Below, piece by piece: positions 8,677-17,726 of a stretch of DNA of 64,000 bases; position 1 is the stretch's first letter, and each line of letters opens with the position of its first letter. The stretch covers positions 372,001-436,000 of the forward strand of contig NZ_NPDL01000001.1 in NCBI RefSeq assembly GCF_002811475.1, in the 5' to 3' direction. Origin of the DNA: Leptospira hartskeerlii (GTDB taxonomy: Bacteria; Spirochaetota; Leptospiria; Leptospirales; Leptospiraceae). A program made the translations under genes and the position numbers. The notes under the pieces are model-generated. The model was not told where the DNA came from, did no database searches, and saw only the letters and a list, made by a program, of their open reading frames with translations.

Positions 8677-9627
8677 TTATTCGTAAATTTTTAGGATTTG
8701 TTTGGCCTTATGTCGAATCGCTTCCTGTAATTCTAAAGGTTCCAAAACAAAAGCAGTGTCACAGTATTGAAGCATACTGCCTAACGCCCATTCCTTAGTT
8801 TCCATATCGATTACCATTTCAGTAAAACCTTTTGCCATCTGTTTATGGCTTAGGCATTTCATATAAGGAATATTTTTGATATGTTCTGCGGTGGTATCAG
8901 TTACCTTAACTTTGATCAGGTATTTGGGAACTCGAGATTTGAATTCTTTGATCCATTCTTCCCAATATTTGCTCAGATCGAATTTTTTTGGTCTTTCGAA
9001 CCTTTCCGTTGTAATCGCTGCTTCTTTAATGCGAGAGATACGATAGACTCTCATTTCTTTTCCGCGTTTCGCGACCACGTACCAGATCGTATCCTTTGCC
9101 ACAAGTCCGTAAGGTTCTATTGTTCTTGGTTCAGGCTTTCCACCTTCTTTCTCGTAGATGATCTTTACTTTTTTTTCTTCCCAAACCGCGTCTTGTAGTA
9201 TTGGAAGAAGCGGAAGTTCTCTGATTGCGCGACCCCAACCGAGGCCATCTATATGAATTCTTTGCCTTGCAGTTTCCGCATCCTTTCTAAAAGCGGGAGG
9301 AAGAGAGGCCATTAGTTTGACGAAAGCAGAATCGAAATCCTTCTTCTTTCCTAAATCCTCCAAGACCCTAGAAGAATGAACTAACAATAAGGAGATCACT
9401 TCTTCTTTTTTAAAACCGGTAAGGTTTGTCCTATAACCCTCGCTTAAACTCCAACCTCCACCGATCCCTCGTTCTGCGTAGATGGGAATACCGGCCGCAG
9501 AAAGTGCTTCCATATCCCTATGAACTGTTCGTTCCGAAATTTCTAGTTTTTTGGAAAGTTCCTTTGCAGTGGTCCTTCCTTTTGCCTGTAGATGCAGAAG
9601 AATATTTAGAAGCCTATCAGCTCTCAT
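8677..9627 (-). CDS. WYL-domain transcriptional regulator (YafY type)
   Basis: 316 residues. The N-terminal HTH (RTTAKELSKKLEISERTVHRD) is of the DeoR/HTH_11 type. A WYL domain covers ~145-225 (GLVAKDTIWYVVAKRG) and a WCX-like C-terminal region follows. WYL regulators sense ligands, often nucleotides or nucleic-acid fragments, and frequently control a divergent neighbour. A perfect inverted repeat lies in the 64-bp gap to the divergent hydrolase gene, the likely joint operator. The length is normal and no defect is seen. Confidence 0.9.
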   Translation of the reverse strand: MRADRLLNILLHLQAKGRTTAKELSKKLEISERTVHRDMEALSAAGIPIYAERGIGGGWSLSEGYRTNLTGFKKEEVISLLLVHSSRVLEDLGKKKDFDSAFVKLMASLPPAFRKDAETARQRIHIDGLGWGRAIRELPLLPILQDAVWEEKKVKIIYEKEGGKPEPRTIEPYGLVAKDTIWYVVAKRGKEMRVYRISRIKEAAITTERFERPKKFDLSKYWEEWIKEFKSRVPKYLIKVKVTDTTAEHIKNIPYMKCLSHKQMAKGFTEMVIDMETKEWALGSMLQYCDTAFVLEPLELQEAIRHKAKQILKIYE

Positions 9628-9650
9628 AAATTTAGTATAAATCTCTAAAT

Positions 9651-9684
9651 ATGACAGATCTTGTCATGTATATTCTGCTATACT
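9651..9684 (+). promoter_or_regulatory. Operator palindrome and extended -10 for the hydrolase gene
   Basis: ATGACA-gatct-TGTCAT (9651-9667) is a perfect inverted repeat between the divergent WYL and hydrolase genes. TGCTATACT (9676-9684) fits an extended -10 box for the plus strand. Transcription would then start about one base before the ATG at 9692, giving a leaderless message. This is consistent with the absence of a ribosome binding site. Confidence 0.55.
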
Positions 9685-9691
9685 TGTTTTT

Positions 9692-10513
9692 ATGATTACT
9701 CTAGCAACTTCCGTTTTTGGCATCGTTCTTTGTAAAGGTGAAATTATCAAAACCTCCGTCCATGGTCCTACCGGAAAAATTTCCTATAAGGATGAAGGAT
9801 TTGGTGGGATGCCGGTGGTATTCATCCATTCTTTCGGAGGGAATGTTTCTCATTGGGAAGAGATCAAGGATACTCTCGTTCCGACCAGAAGAGTTGTCCG
9901 AATAGAGCTCAGAGGTCATGGAGATTCAGAATTTCCTAAAGATGGGGATTATAGGATCTCTTCTATGGCGCAAGATCTGGCTACAGTTGTAAATCTTCTG
10001 GGACTCCAAAGATTTGTACTCGTGGGCCATAGCATGGGAGGAAGTGTAGCATTGCAATATGCGGGTGAAAATCCAAGTAGAGTAGCTGGGCTTGTTCTCG
10101 TGGATTCCAATGGCGATCCTAAAAAATTGCCAGAGTCTGTTCGCACGCAGATTAAAAATGCATTATATTCGGATGCTTATGTACAAACTGCCGAATCCTA
10201 TTGGGAACGATTGTTGGCACATTCTAAACCTGAAGTGAAAGAAAGGATGATGAGAGAATTGACAAGGACTCCTAAAGATACAGTGATCAAGATCACATCC
10301 GAACTATTGGATTACGATCCGAACCATTCTTTAAAAAGATATGTGGGTCCTAAACTTGCTATAGTTACTCCTGAAAACGACGACCAGTTTGCTTTGCACA
10401 GGTTACATTTAGGATTTCCTCATAAAGTGATTTCTGATGCGGGACATTGGTTGCAATTGGACCAGCCGGAAGAATTCCGCAACATTCTGGAAACCTTCTT
10501 ACAAAAATTCTAG
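9692..10513 (+). CDS. Alpha/beta hydrolase
   Basis: 273 residues of the alpha/beta-hydrolase fold. The nucleophile elbow is GHSMGGS (Ser114), an oxyanion-type HSFGG is near residue 47, and the catalytic His is in GHWLQLDQPEEF near residue 250. An acid is likely in the VTPENDD loop. The substrate is unknown; relatives include esterases, lactonases and haloperoxidase-like enzymes. The N-terminus (MITLATSVFGIVL) is mildly hydrophobic, but no other ordinary start is available before the conserved part. It is divergent from the WYL regulator and probably its target. A hairpin terminator follows. Confidence 0.85.
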   Translation: MITLATSVFGIVLCKGEIIKTSVHGPTGKISYKDEGFGGMPVVFIHSFGGNVSHWEEIKDTLVPTRRVVRIELRGHGDSEFPKDGDYRISSMAQDLATVVNLLGLQRFVLVGHSMGGSVALQYAGENPSRVAGLVLVDSNGDPKKLPESVRTQIKNALYSDAYVQTAESYWERLLAHSKPEVKERMMRELTRTPKDTVIKITSELLDYDPNHSLKRYVGPKLAIVTPENDDQFALHRLHLGFPHKVISDAGHWLQLDQPEEFRNILETFLQKF

Positions 10514-10522
10514 CATATAAAA

Positions 10523-10587
10523 CTCCCGGATGTCTTCCGGGAGACTTTGAATACTTTTCATTAAAGAGGGCTATGGATTCTTTAATG
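10523..10587 (+). terminator. Two hairpins after the hydrolase gene
   Basis: CTCCCGGA (10523-10530) pairs with TCCGGGAG (10536-10543) with a 5-base loop. A second, A/T-richer hairpin pairs CATTAAAGA (10559-10567) with TCTTTAATG (10579-10587). The first sits 10 bp after the stop and is the likely terminator. The rest of the gap to 10748 is A/T-rich and presumably holds the promoter of the cyclase gene. Confidence 0.65.
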
Positions 10588-10748
10588 AAAAATTTTTCAA
10601 AAATCCCTCAGAATTTCTAAATTTCTGATTTAATAGATTTCAGAATTTTATTAGTATTACTCCCGCTTTCCGAAGAAGGGTCGGGAAATTCAGCTTCCGA
10701 TCCGAGGAAAACAAAGACACCTATCGTCTAATCTCGAATCAAAGTCAT

Positions 10749-12656
10749 ATGAAATCTCTCAAAGTAATTCCATTCTTTCTATTTCTGGTTCTTATATTAT
10801 TCTCCTGTCGAAACAAAACTTCCCCTAAAATTTCTCCCCTAGCAGAAAATGGGGTTTTGGATCTGAGAGATTGGAACTTTGCGGAAGATGGGATCGTAAA
10901 ATTAGATGGTGAGTGGAAATTCCAGTGGATGAAACTTGCGGTGTCCAGACCGGACCTCGGACCTAAAGATGCTCAGACCCATGTAGTGAATATTCCGGGG
11001 AACTGGAATCAAATTCCTAAGCTGGAAGGGATGAATCCTTTAATGGCTTTCGGGTACGGTACTTATACTTTAAAAATTATCCCGGGCCAAAATCAGAGAA
11101 GGCTCATGATGCATTTCCAAGGAGCTGGAACTGCGGCTTCTATCTATTTAGATGGGAAGAAGATCATGGGGAATGGAGTGGTGGGACCTGACGAAAACTC
11201 ATCTCGTCCTCAGTATCTTCCTCTTTATGTTTCAATCGGACAACCCAACAAGGAGATCTTACTCCAAGTAGAGATCTCGAATTTCGATCATTATAAGGGA
11301 GGACTTTGGGAATCTCTAAGAATGGGAACGGAAGCGGACCTTCTAAACTTCAGAGACAATAGCTCTTTCAGCGAGATGTTCTTATTCGGAAGTATTATCA
11401 TCATGGCATTGTACCATTTTGGTTTATATTCTTTAAGAAGAAGGGACATGACCGGGTTGTTTTTCGGCGCATTCTGTGCCAGTATCTGTCTTAGGATATT
11501 CGTAACTGGAGAAAGATTTCTGATCCAAAAATTCCCTCATCTACCTTGGGAATTTTTTAATAAACTAGAATATATTTCATTCTATTTAGCGGTTCCATTC
11601 TTCATTTATTATTTAGATGCATTGTATCCACATTCATTCTCAACGAAGTTAAAAAAATTCTTTATTGGATTTAACATTATAGTATCCGCGATAGTGGTGC
11701 TTGCCCCCGCGAGTATTTATACTCATACTTTGATCCCATTCCAAGTATGTTTAATTTTTGCAATATTTTGGATCTTCTTCGTGTTAGTTCGTTTGGTAAG
11801 AAATGGAGCAGAAGGTTCCCTGATGGCGATTGCAGGGATGATTGCGCTAACGGCTGCAGCTATCAACGATAGTTTATATTCTCAGGCAGTGGTCAATACC
11901 GGATATTATCTTCCTTTGGGATTATTCGTCTTTATATTCGTGCAGTCCTATTTACTTTCCTTTCGGTTTTCCCAGGCGTTCTTATACATTGAACGTTTAT
12001 CCGACAACTTGTTGGAAGTGAACAAGGCCTATAGTAGATTCGTTCCATTAGCATTTCTGAAATTTTTGAATAAGAGTGATATCACTGAGATCGGTTTAGG
12101 GGACCAAGTCCAAAGAGAAATGACCATCCTATTTTCGGATATCAGATCTTTTACCCAACTTTCCGAAAAGATGACTCCGAAAGACAATTTCGATTTCTTG
12201 AATTCTTATATGAGAAAAATGGGGCCGATTATCCGCAAACACGGTGGTTTCGTAGATAAGTATCTGGGCGATGGAATTATGGCGCTCTTTCCTAATTTAC
12301 CGGACCAGGCTCTGGATGCAGCGATGGAGATGCTCCGAGAATTGGAGAGTCTAAACCAATCCAGAGCGGATCGACATTATGAGCCGATCCAAATCGGTAT
12401 AGGACTTCATACTGGCACATTAATGCTCGGGACCATCGGAGAAGAGGAAAGAATGGATGGGACAGTGATTTCCGACGCTGTCAATCTTGCTTCTCGTATC
12501 GAGGGATTGACCAAGGAATTTCATGCGAACCTTCTACTTAGCGAAAGTACATATCGCAAGTTGAAGAATCGCAGAAAGTATTCCTTCAAAAAATTAGGCA
12601 AAGTAAAAGTGAAGGGAAAGTCCAAGTCCAGCGAAGTATACGAGGTCTTGGGCTAA
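10749..12656 (+). CDS. 7TMR-DISM class III adenylate cyclase
   Basis: 635 residues. A leader ending FSC suggests lipidation or processing at Cys20. A 7TMR-DISM sensor domain follows (LDGEWKFQW, IPGNWNQ), then seven hydrophobic helices (~205-415) and a C-terminal class III cyclase (~440-610). The metal-binding Asp residues are in LFSDIRSF and LGDG, the adenine-selecting Lys in VDKYLGDG, and the transition-state Asn/Arg in NLASRIEG. All key residues are present, so it should be an active cAMP-forming enzyme. Its sensor is homologous in plan to the protein at the left edge. The stop is 2 bp from the convergent ppa stop. Confidence 0.92.
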   Translation: MKSLKVIPFFLFLVLILFSCRNKTSPKISPLAENGVLDLRDWNFAEDGIVKLDGEWKFQWMKLAVSRPDLGPKDAQTHVVNIPGNWNQIPKLEGMNPLMAFGYGTYTLKIIPGQNQRRLMMHFQGAGTAASIYLDGKKIMGNGVVGPDENSSRPQYLPLYVSIGQPNKEILLQVEISNFDHYKGGLWESLRMGTEADLLNFRDNSSFSEMFLFGSIIIMALYHFGLYSLRRRDMTGLFFGAFCASICLRIFVTGERFLIQKFPHLPWEFFNKLEYISFYLAVPFFIYYLDALYPHSFSTKLKKFFIGFNIIVSAIVVLAPASIYTHTLIPFQVCLIFAIFWIFFVLVRLVRNGAEGSLMAIAGMIALTAAAINDSLYSQAVVNTGYYLPLGLFVFIFVQSYLLSFRFSQAFLYIERLSDNLLEVNKAYSRFVPLAFLKFLNKSDITEIGLGDQVQREMTILFSDIRSFTQLSEKMTPKDNFDFLNSYMRKMGPIIRKHGGFVDKYLGDGIMALFPNLPDQALDAAMEMLRELESLNQSRADRHYEPIQIGIGLHTGTLMLGTIGEEERMDGTVISDAVNLASRIEGLTKEFHANLLLSESTYRKLKNRRKYSFKKLGKVKVKGKSKSSEVYEVLG

Positions 12657-12658
12657 TT

Positions 12659-13198
12659 TCACTTCTTAGGGAACTTCTGTTTATAAAAATCTAATGCTCT
12701 GAGGATTAACTCCTTTGCTACCTCGGGGCCTTCCGGTTCTTCTACCCTGACTTCTTTTTTTTCCAATTGTTTATAAACGGAGAAGAAGTGAGTCAACTCG
12801 GCCCTAAATGAATTGGGAAGTTGAGAGACATGTTCAATGCCGTCAAAACTTCTATCTCCCGAGGCGACAGCCAGGATCTTTTCGTCACCTTCTCCTCTAT
12901 CTATCATCCTCATTACCCCGACCACTCTGGCAGGCACCAAACAAAGTGGGGGAACTTCTTCTGAACAGAGTACTAAAATATCCAAAGGATCCTTATCATC
13001 TCCCAAAGTTTGGGGGATAAAACCGTAATGAGCGGGATAATGAGCGGAAGCAAAAAGCACTCGGTCTAGTTTGATGAGCCCGGAGTCTTTATCCACTTCG
13101 AACTTGGCCTTACTTCCGGAAGGAATTTCCACAAGCGCATGAACTTCGTGAGGAGGATTTGGGCCGGGACTGGCCTCGTGCCAAGGGTGTTGTATCAT
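12659..13198 (-). CDS. ppa: Inorganic pyrophosphatase (family I)
   Basis: 179 residues. The family I signature DDKDPLDILVL is present, with the conserved YPAHYGFIP before it and FFSVYKQLE near the end. It hydrolyses pyrophosphate in the cytoplasm, pulling biosynthetic reactions forward. The length matches single-domain bacterial enzymes. It converges with the cyclase gene (2-bp gap) and has an A/T-rich promoter region upstream. It appears to be transcribed alone. Confidence 0.95.
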   Translation of the reverse strand: MIQHPWHEASPGPNPPHEVHALVEIPSGSKAKFEVDKDSGLIKLDRVLFASAHYPAHYGFIPQTLGDDKDPLDILVLCSEEVPPLCLVPARVVGVMRMIDRGEGDEKILAVASGDRSFDGIEHVSQLPNSFRAELTHFFSVYKQLEKKEVRVEEPEGPEVAKELILRALDFYKQKFPKK

Positions 13199-13252
13199 GC
13201 GGAGATCTTGGAACCTGATGGATGTATAGCAAGCAGATTCTTACCGGCATTT

Positions 13253-13268
13253 TGTGGGAATTCCAACA
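13253..13268. repeat. 16-bp palindromic repeat, copy a
   Basis: TGTGGGAATTCCAACA, one of five intergenic copies in this window of the pattern TGTnGGArTTCCnACA. It lies 55 bp upstream of the ppa start. Confidence 0.65.
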
Positions 13269-13427
13269 AGTCGCTATCAGAGCGTTTTAAAACGAACGGT
13301 CTCTATATTTTCTATTTATGTAAGTATACTGTATTTATTCAAAAAACATAATAAGACATATTTTTTCGTAAAAACTAAGGTATTAGAATTAATTTTGGAA
13401 TGCTTATAAAATTTTACTTAACATAAA

Positions 13428-13461
13428 GGAATTTTAATTTATTATATTATCTTAAAATTCC
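13428..13461. promoter_or_regulatory. 10-bp inverted repeat upstream of orphan gene
   Basis: GGAATTTTAA (13428-13437) and TTAAAATTCC (13452-13461) are perfect inverted copies around a 14-base A/T spacer, about 48 bp before the start at 13510. This is the position of an operator or a leader hairpin. No regulator is adjacent. Confidence 0.5.
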
Positions 13462-13509
13462 GAATAATCCATAAATTATTTTCGTCTTCTTAATTTAGGA
13501 AGAAATTTA

Positions 13510-15123
13510 TTGATTTCTTTTCGGGACCTTCAAATGGAAACGATGACGACACCTGATCAACAAAACCAACAAACAAACGAGTTCGGAAAATTTGCCTCTT
13601 TCAGGCCAACATATTTACAGATCAAATCCAAAGACTCTTATCCAAACGATGAAAGACCTTATTTCAGCCCTGAAATGGAAAGGCTTTTGTTAATAGCAGC
13701 AGAGAGCACAAATAGTGAAGGTTTAAATTCAGGCAAGATCCCGGTATATCCTGCAACCACGGAATTGGATTACAAGTTTGTGGAGGAACTAACGGAATTA
13801 ATTTCCAAAGGTTTATTATTGGTCGTTCCGCGGATCTATGCCAAAAAAAACACAGGAGAGTTGGAGATACTACTTCATGTTTTAGGAGCCAAATCCTCCA
13901 AAAAGGGAAGTCCGGAAACTGTTAGGGATATATTCTTTCAAATCGCTCGAAAGTCTGCTGGGACGATCCGAAATTTCGAGATCTCATCCCAAAACGATAG
14001 AGAGATCGTTTTAAACGAAGTATTGTATTCTTTGGCGGATGGAAACACTCCACATTTCAAATACGCTTATACCGATAAGGCCAAGGAATTATTGGGAAAA
14101 ATATATCATAAAAACTTAATGCATAAGGATATGATAGATGATTGTTATAAGCTGATCCATTCCTTTATTCAGGAAGAAGAGATACTTACCAGAACTTCTA
14201 CTTGCGGTTATATTCATGTTCCGGATCAGGACGCTGATACATTATTTACTCAGGTATCCGAATTATACGAAAAAAAAGTAATCCCTAAACTAGTTACTGA
14301 AAATCCTAAATTAGCGGAACAATTGATCTCAATCCGAGAAACCATTCTTTCCGACGAATCCGGTTTATTGAATAATGATCCTTTATTGATCCGAAAATCC
14401 ATTTACTCGGAAGAATTTGCCAAGTTGACCCAACTTTCCAGAAACAAAGGCGCTTACTCCGACTTCTTTCGTTTATCCAGGGTAATTACTCAAAAATCAT
14501 TGGAAAGCGACATGTTTCTAAAGGGAGCCAGGGAAAAGAGCGTAGAGAATGGGCTCAAGAAAGTAGTGCTGAGCGGAAAAGGTGCTATGGCACGTTATAT
14601 GTCTTTGTCAATCGGAAGGGACTTGCCATTTGATTCGGAAGTTATTAAGTCCGTCCAACATGACTCCAGTTTATTGAGTTGCATATATTATGGTCCGGAT
14701 GGTCCAGAATTGTTCATCTGCCCTTGGGATAAGGTTTTGGTCAAAAATATGCTCCACGAATTATCCGAAAGATTCGCGTTTTACAATATGACTAGTCTGA
14801 GTTTCCTATTGATGTTATTCAAAAATAAAGACAAACTTCTTCCTTTGCTCTCCGACGAGTCTGCTGCGGAAGATTTTCGAAACGTAGGTTATAATTGTCT
14901 CTCTCATACGTTTCCTTGGTATAGAAGATTGACTTTCTTCTTGGGATTTAAGGGAAACATACTTACCGATGTTTTTAGAGAGTTGGGAGATATCCAATAC
15001 CGCCAGATAGGCGAAAAACTGAAATTCGAAGAGAAGATCAACGCGATCAGACAAAAACTCAAAGAAGAATTGATCGTAGAAGTCCGGGAACATATGGCCG
15101 GAATTTTAGAAGGAAAATCCTAA
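13510..15123 (+). CDS. Conserved-looking protein of unknown function (537 aa)
   Basis: 537 residues from a TTG preceded by TAGGAAG at good spacing; an alternative ATG lies at 13534. I do not recognise a family. It has no signal peptide and no clear transmembrane segment. The composition is mixed alpha/beta with many charged residues, and the last 30 residues (EKINAIRQKLKEEL) form an amphipathic helix. A hydrophobic helix-like stretch (MTSLSFLLMLF) is near residue 430. The coding pattern is strong, and a terminator hairpin follows. It stands alone as a transcription unit, with a perfect inverted repeat in its leader region. No function is assigned. Confidence 0.8.
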   Translation: MISFRDLQMETMTTPDQQNQQTNEFGKFASFRPTYLQIKSKDSYPNDERPYFSPEMERLLLIAAESTNSEGLNSGKIPVYPATTELDYKFVEELTELISKGLLLVVPRIYAKKNTGELEILLHVLGAKSSKKGSPETVRDIFFQIARKSAGTIRNFEISSQNDREIVLNEVLYSLADGNTPHFKYAYTDKAKELLGKIYHKNLMHKDMIDDCYKLIHSFIQEEEILTRTSTCGYIHVPDQDADTLFTQVSELYEKKVIPKLVTENPKLAEQLISIRETILSDESGLLNNDPLLIRKSIYSEEFAKLTQLSRNKGAYSDFFRLSRVITQKSLESDMFLKGAREKSVENGLKKVVLSGKGAMARYMSLSIGRDLPFDSEVIKSVQHDSSLLSCIYYGPDGPELFICPWDKVLVKNMLHELSERFAFYNMTSLSFLLMLFKNKDKLLPLLSDESAAEDFRNVGYNCLSHTFPWYRRLTFFLGFKGNILTDVFRELGDIQYRQIGEKLKFEEKINAIRQKLKEELIVEVREHMAGILEGKS

Positions 15124-15143
15124 ATCATCACCTTTGTTTGAGG

Positions 15144-15173
15144 GGAGAAGGGATTGTGACTCTATCCTTCTCC
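15144..15173 (+). terminator. Rho-independent terminator
   Basis: GGAGAAGGGAT (15144-15154) pairs with ATCCTTCTCC (15164-15173) with one bulged base, followed by TTTAAAT. It lies 20 bp after the stop of the orphan gene. Confidence 0.75.
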
Positions 15174-15205
15174 TTTAAATATGTCTTTAAGATTCAAAAA
15201 ATATG

Positions 15206-15234
15206 TTGACCGGTCTATTATTATGTGATCTAAA
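15206..15234 (+). promoter_or_regulatory. Promoter with TetR-type palindrome
   Basis: TTGACC (15206-15211) is a -35 candidate, with TCTAAA 17 bp downstream as a weak -10. The 8-bp palindrome GACCGGTC (15208-15215) overlaps the -35 and is a natural site for autorepression by the TetR gene at 15241. The -10 leaves almost no leader. Confidence 0.45.
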
Positions 15235-15240
15235 GATCCT

Positions 15241-15816
15241 ATGGGTCAGAAGGGAGAAATCGCTAAGGAAAAGATGGTTCGTGCCATGGCGGAACGTCTG
15301 GAAATCGGGGGGTATGCAGGAACAGGGTTAAACGATATCGTAGAAGATGCAAAAGCCCCCAAAGGATCGATCTATTTCCATTTTCCTGGCGGTAAGGAAG
15401 AATTGGCTTCCTTAGCTCTCTTGGTATCTGGCAACGAATTGGCCAAGGAACTGAAGGCGGTTTTGGATTCCGCTAAATCCGTTCCATCCGGGATCCAAAG
15501 GATATTTTCCGCCTTGGAATATAGGCTAGTATCCTCCGGTTTTTCCAAGGGTTGCCCGATCATGACCACTGCTTCCGAGACCGCCTCGGAACCTTCTTTG
15601 GTTAATTCAACATGCGCTGCTGTTTTCCAAGATTGGATCTCCATATTGGATTCGTTTTTCCGGAAGAACGGATTTGAGGAGAGTAAGGCTTCCGAACTCG
15701 CGGTAGGAATTCTTTCCTTATTGGAAGGAGCCATTCTAATTTCCAGGACAAGCCGAAATACAAACGCAATACGATCCGCTTCTAAAACAGCGAAACTTCT
15801 CGTTTCGGAGAAATAA
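15241..15816 (+). CDS. TetR-family repressor (LmrA/YxaF-like)
   Basis: 191 residues. The HTH covers ~10-50 with the sequence GTGLNDIVEDAKAPKGSIYFHFPGGKEE split over two helices; the GSIYFHF/GGKEEL signature is that of the LmrA/YxaF subgroup. The C-terminal ligand domain includes KGCPIMTTASE. The subgroup usually represses exporters or detoxification enzymes in response to small aromatic ligands. It is followed after 2 bp by a metallo-beta-lactamase-fold gene, its probable target. A GACCGGTC palindrome overlaps its promoter, suggesting autorepression. Confidence 0.9.
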   Translation: MGQKGEIAKEKMVRAMAERLEIGGYAGTGLNDIVEDAKAPKGSIYFHFPGGKEELASLALLVSGNELAKELKAVLDSAKSVPSGIQRIFSALEYRLVSSGFSKGCPIMTTASETASEPSLVNSTCAAVFQDWISILDSFFRKNGFEESKASELAVGILSLLEGAILISRTSRNTNAIRSASKTAKLLVSEK

Positions 15817-15818
15817 TT

Positions 15819-16784
15819 ATGAAACTTAAAATCACATTTTTGGCGATACTCGCCGCATTACTTTTAGTATTTTGTACTGCATTAGGAATTCCTAAATTAG
15901 CAGTTTCAGAAGTTCCGGGTTTGGAAAATTTATCCAAAGATCCCAGATTGGAAAATCCGTCCGGATTAGCTAAACTAAAATTTACGATCTTTAAAACTGG
16001 GGAGAAGAAGGCATCTTCCGCATTCATATTCGAGGGTGGGCCGCTATTTCACAGAAAGCAGATCTATCATAGCGTAGTATTTGTGGAACACCCTAAGGGA
16101 ACCTTTTTGTTTGATTCAGGTCTTGGAACACAGATCCAAGAACAATACAAGGACCATAGGTTTTACGTAAAGCCTATGGTTGCTTATCAGAATCCGAATC
16201 CTTTGGTCTCTCAGTTAAAGGCGAATGGGATAGATCCGGAGAAGGTTCGAGACATCGTTCTTTCTCATTTGCATTGGGACCACGCGGGTGGGGTAGAAGA
16301 TTTTCCCGGAGCAAGGATCTGGTCCACTGAAGAAGGAAGAAAACATCTGCAAGAGTTCGGGGTGAAGAAGGGTTACTTACCTAAACAATTAGATTCAGAA
16401 AACATAATATGGAAAGATCTCGGTTTTTCTTCTAAACCGTATGAAAACTATTCCAAAAGTTTGGATTGGTTCGGAGATGGATCCGTGGTTTTCGTTCCTA
16501 TGGAAGGCCATACAGCCGGGGATATTGGAATGTTCCTGAATTTGCCGTCCGGAAAAAGATTCTTTTTTACGGGAGATATCACTTGGGCAAAAGAAGGTTT
16601 CGAAATTCCATCTCATCGGACCAGGCTGCTTAGATCCATTGTGGATAGAGACCAGGAGTTAGTCGGACGGGAGATATACAGAGTACATTGTCTTTTAAAG
16701 GTGTATCCAAACCTTGAGGTTGTTCCCGCTCATGACGGAGAAGTTATAGATCGTTTGGGATTATATCCTAAGTGGATAGAATAG
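15819..16784 (+). CDS. Exported metallo-beta-lactamase-fold hydrolase
   Basis: 321 residues. The leader ends LLVFC, a loose spirochaete lipobox (Cys19), so the protein is probably a lipoprotein or exported. The metal-binding set is complete: SHLHWDHAGG (HxHxDH), GHTAGD, FTGDITW and PAHDGEV. This arrangement resembles AttM/AiiA-type lactonases, but a substrate cannot be assigned. The gene is 2 bp after the TetR gene and probably co-regulated. An exported lactonase-like enzyme under a ligand-sensing repressor could act on an external signal or toxin (inference). No obvious terminator separates it from the convergent gene. Confidence 0.87.
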   Translation: MKLKITFLAILAALLLVFCTALGIPKLAVSEVPGLENLSKDPRLENPSGLAKLKFTIFKTGEKKASSAFIFEGGPLFHRKQIYHSVVFVEHPKGTFLFDSGLGTQIQEQYKDHRFYVKPMVAYQNPNPLVSQLKANGIDPEKVRDIVLSHLHWDHAGGVEDFPGARIWSTEEGRKHLQEFGVKKGYLPKQLDSENIIWKDLGFSSKPYENYSKSLDWFGDGSVVFVPMEGHTAGDIGMFLNLPSGKRFFFTGDITWAKEGFEIPSHRTRLLRSIVDRDQELVGREIYRVHCLLKVYPNLEVVPAHDGEVIDRLGLYPKWIE

Positions 16785-16816
16785 ATCTTTAGACAAAATT
16801 TAATCTATTCTTTCTT

Positions 16817-17632
16817 TTAAGAATGTATTTTCCTATGTTTTAAGGCGGGTATTTTTTTGCGGACCTTCCGGACTTCTTCCAGATCTATCTCAGTTAAGAG
16901 TAATTTTTCTCCTTCTCCTGCATCTCCTAAAATGGTTCCCCAAGGATCTACTACTAGAGAATGTCCATAGGTTTCTCTCCCTTTCATATGGACTCCGGTT
17001 TGAGCGGGTGCGAATATAAAACATTGATTTTCGATCGCCCTTGCTCTTAACAAAATTTCCCAATGAGCCTGTCCCGTGATCTTAGTAAATGCAGAAGGAA
17101 CGAAGATCATCTCCGCGTCCTTTTTCACGATCTCTCTAAACAATTCTGGAAATCGCAGATCATAACAGATCACAGAGGAAATATTTCCAAGCTCCGGACT
17201 TTTGTATGTTTCAGGAACGACGTGGCCAGATTCTACAGTTCTTGATTCTCTATATTCTATCCCGTCTCCCGGATCTGTGTCGAATAAATGGATCTTATGG
17301 TATTCGAATTTTTCTTTTCCATCCGGTCCGAAGATAATAGAAGTATTAAAAACTTTTCCGTTTGACGCAGGTCTTGGAAATCCTCCGGCAAGGATAGTTA
17401 TATTCAATTTTTTTGATATATCTGAGAGAAGATTTACGGTTTTGGAAGCGATCTCTTCCGCTCTTTCTAACTTCTCCTTCTCGGATCCTAAAAAAGGAAA
17501 ATTCTCGGGAAGGCCGACGAGCTTTGCACCTTCGGAGGCAGCCTCACGGATGAAGTTCTCACATTTTTGCAGATTTAAATCCACATCGGATCCACTGTTT
17601 AATTGGATCAGTCCTAAAAGAAAACGATGCAT
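16817..17632 (-). CDS. Nitrilase-superfamily amidase (Nit1-like)
   Basis: 272 residues from the ATG at 17632. An open frame continues upstream to 17752, but its first 40 residues are not family-like and would overlap the divergent gene. The catalytic triad is complete: Glu43 (LPENFPF), Lys112 (YHKIHLFD) and Cys155 (SVICYDLRF). The HKIHLFD region and length resemble Nit1/YbeM, which hydrolyse deaminated glutathione in metabolite repair. That specific activity is inferred. The enzyme has no signal peptide and is cytoplasmic. Confidence 0.88.
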   Translation of the reverse strand: MHRFLLGLIQLNSGSDVDLNLQKCENFIREAASEGAKLVGLPENFPFLGSEKEKLERAEEIASKTVNLLSDISKKLNITILAGGFPRPASNGKVFNTSIIFGPDGKEKFEYHKIHLFDTDPGDGIEYRESRTVESGHVVPETYKSPELGNISSVICYDLRFPELFREIVKKDAEMIFVPSAFTKITGQAHWEILLRARAIENQCFIFAPAQTGVHMKGRETYGHSLVVDPWGTILGDAGEGEKLLLTEIDLEEVRKVRKKIPALKHRKIHS

Positions 17633-17726
17633 AGACTCAGTATTCCAGATCCTCTGACAAAATGCAAAATGATATTCTTTACATTCTGCTTGTCTAAGCG
17701 ACTTCCCGGAAAAATTTAGGAGAAGT

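Larger units (their letters stand above)
13199..13509. other. A/T-rich divergent intergenic region
   Basis: This 311-bp region separates ppa (minus) from the orphan gene at 13510 (plus). It holds one copy of a 16-bp palindrome family (13253-13268) and a perfect 10-bp inverted repeat at 13428-13461. The remainder is very A/T-rich and carries no credible small gene. Confidence 0.7.
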
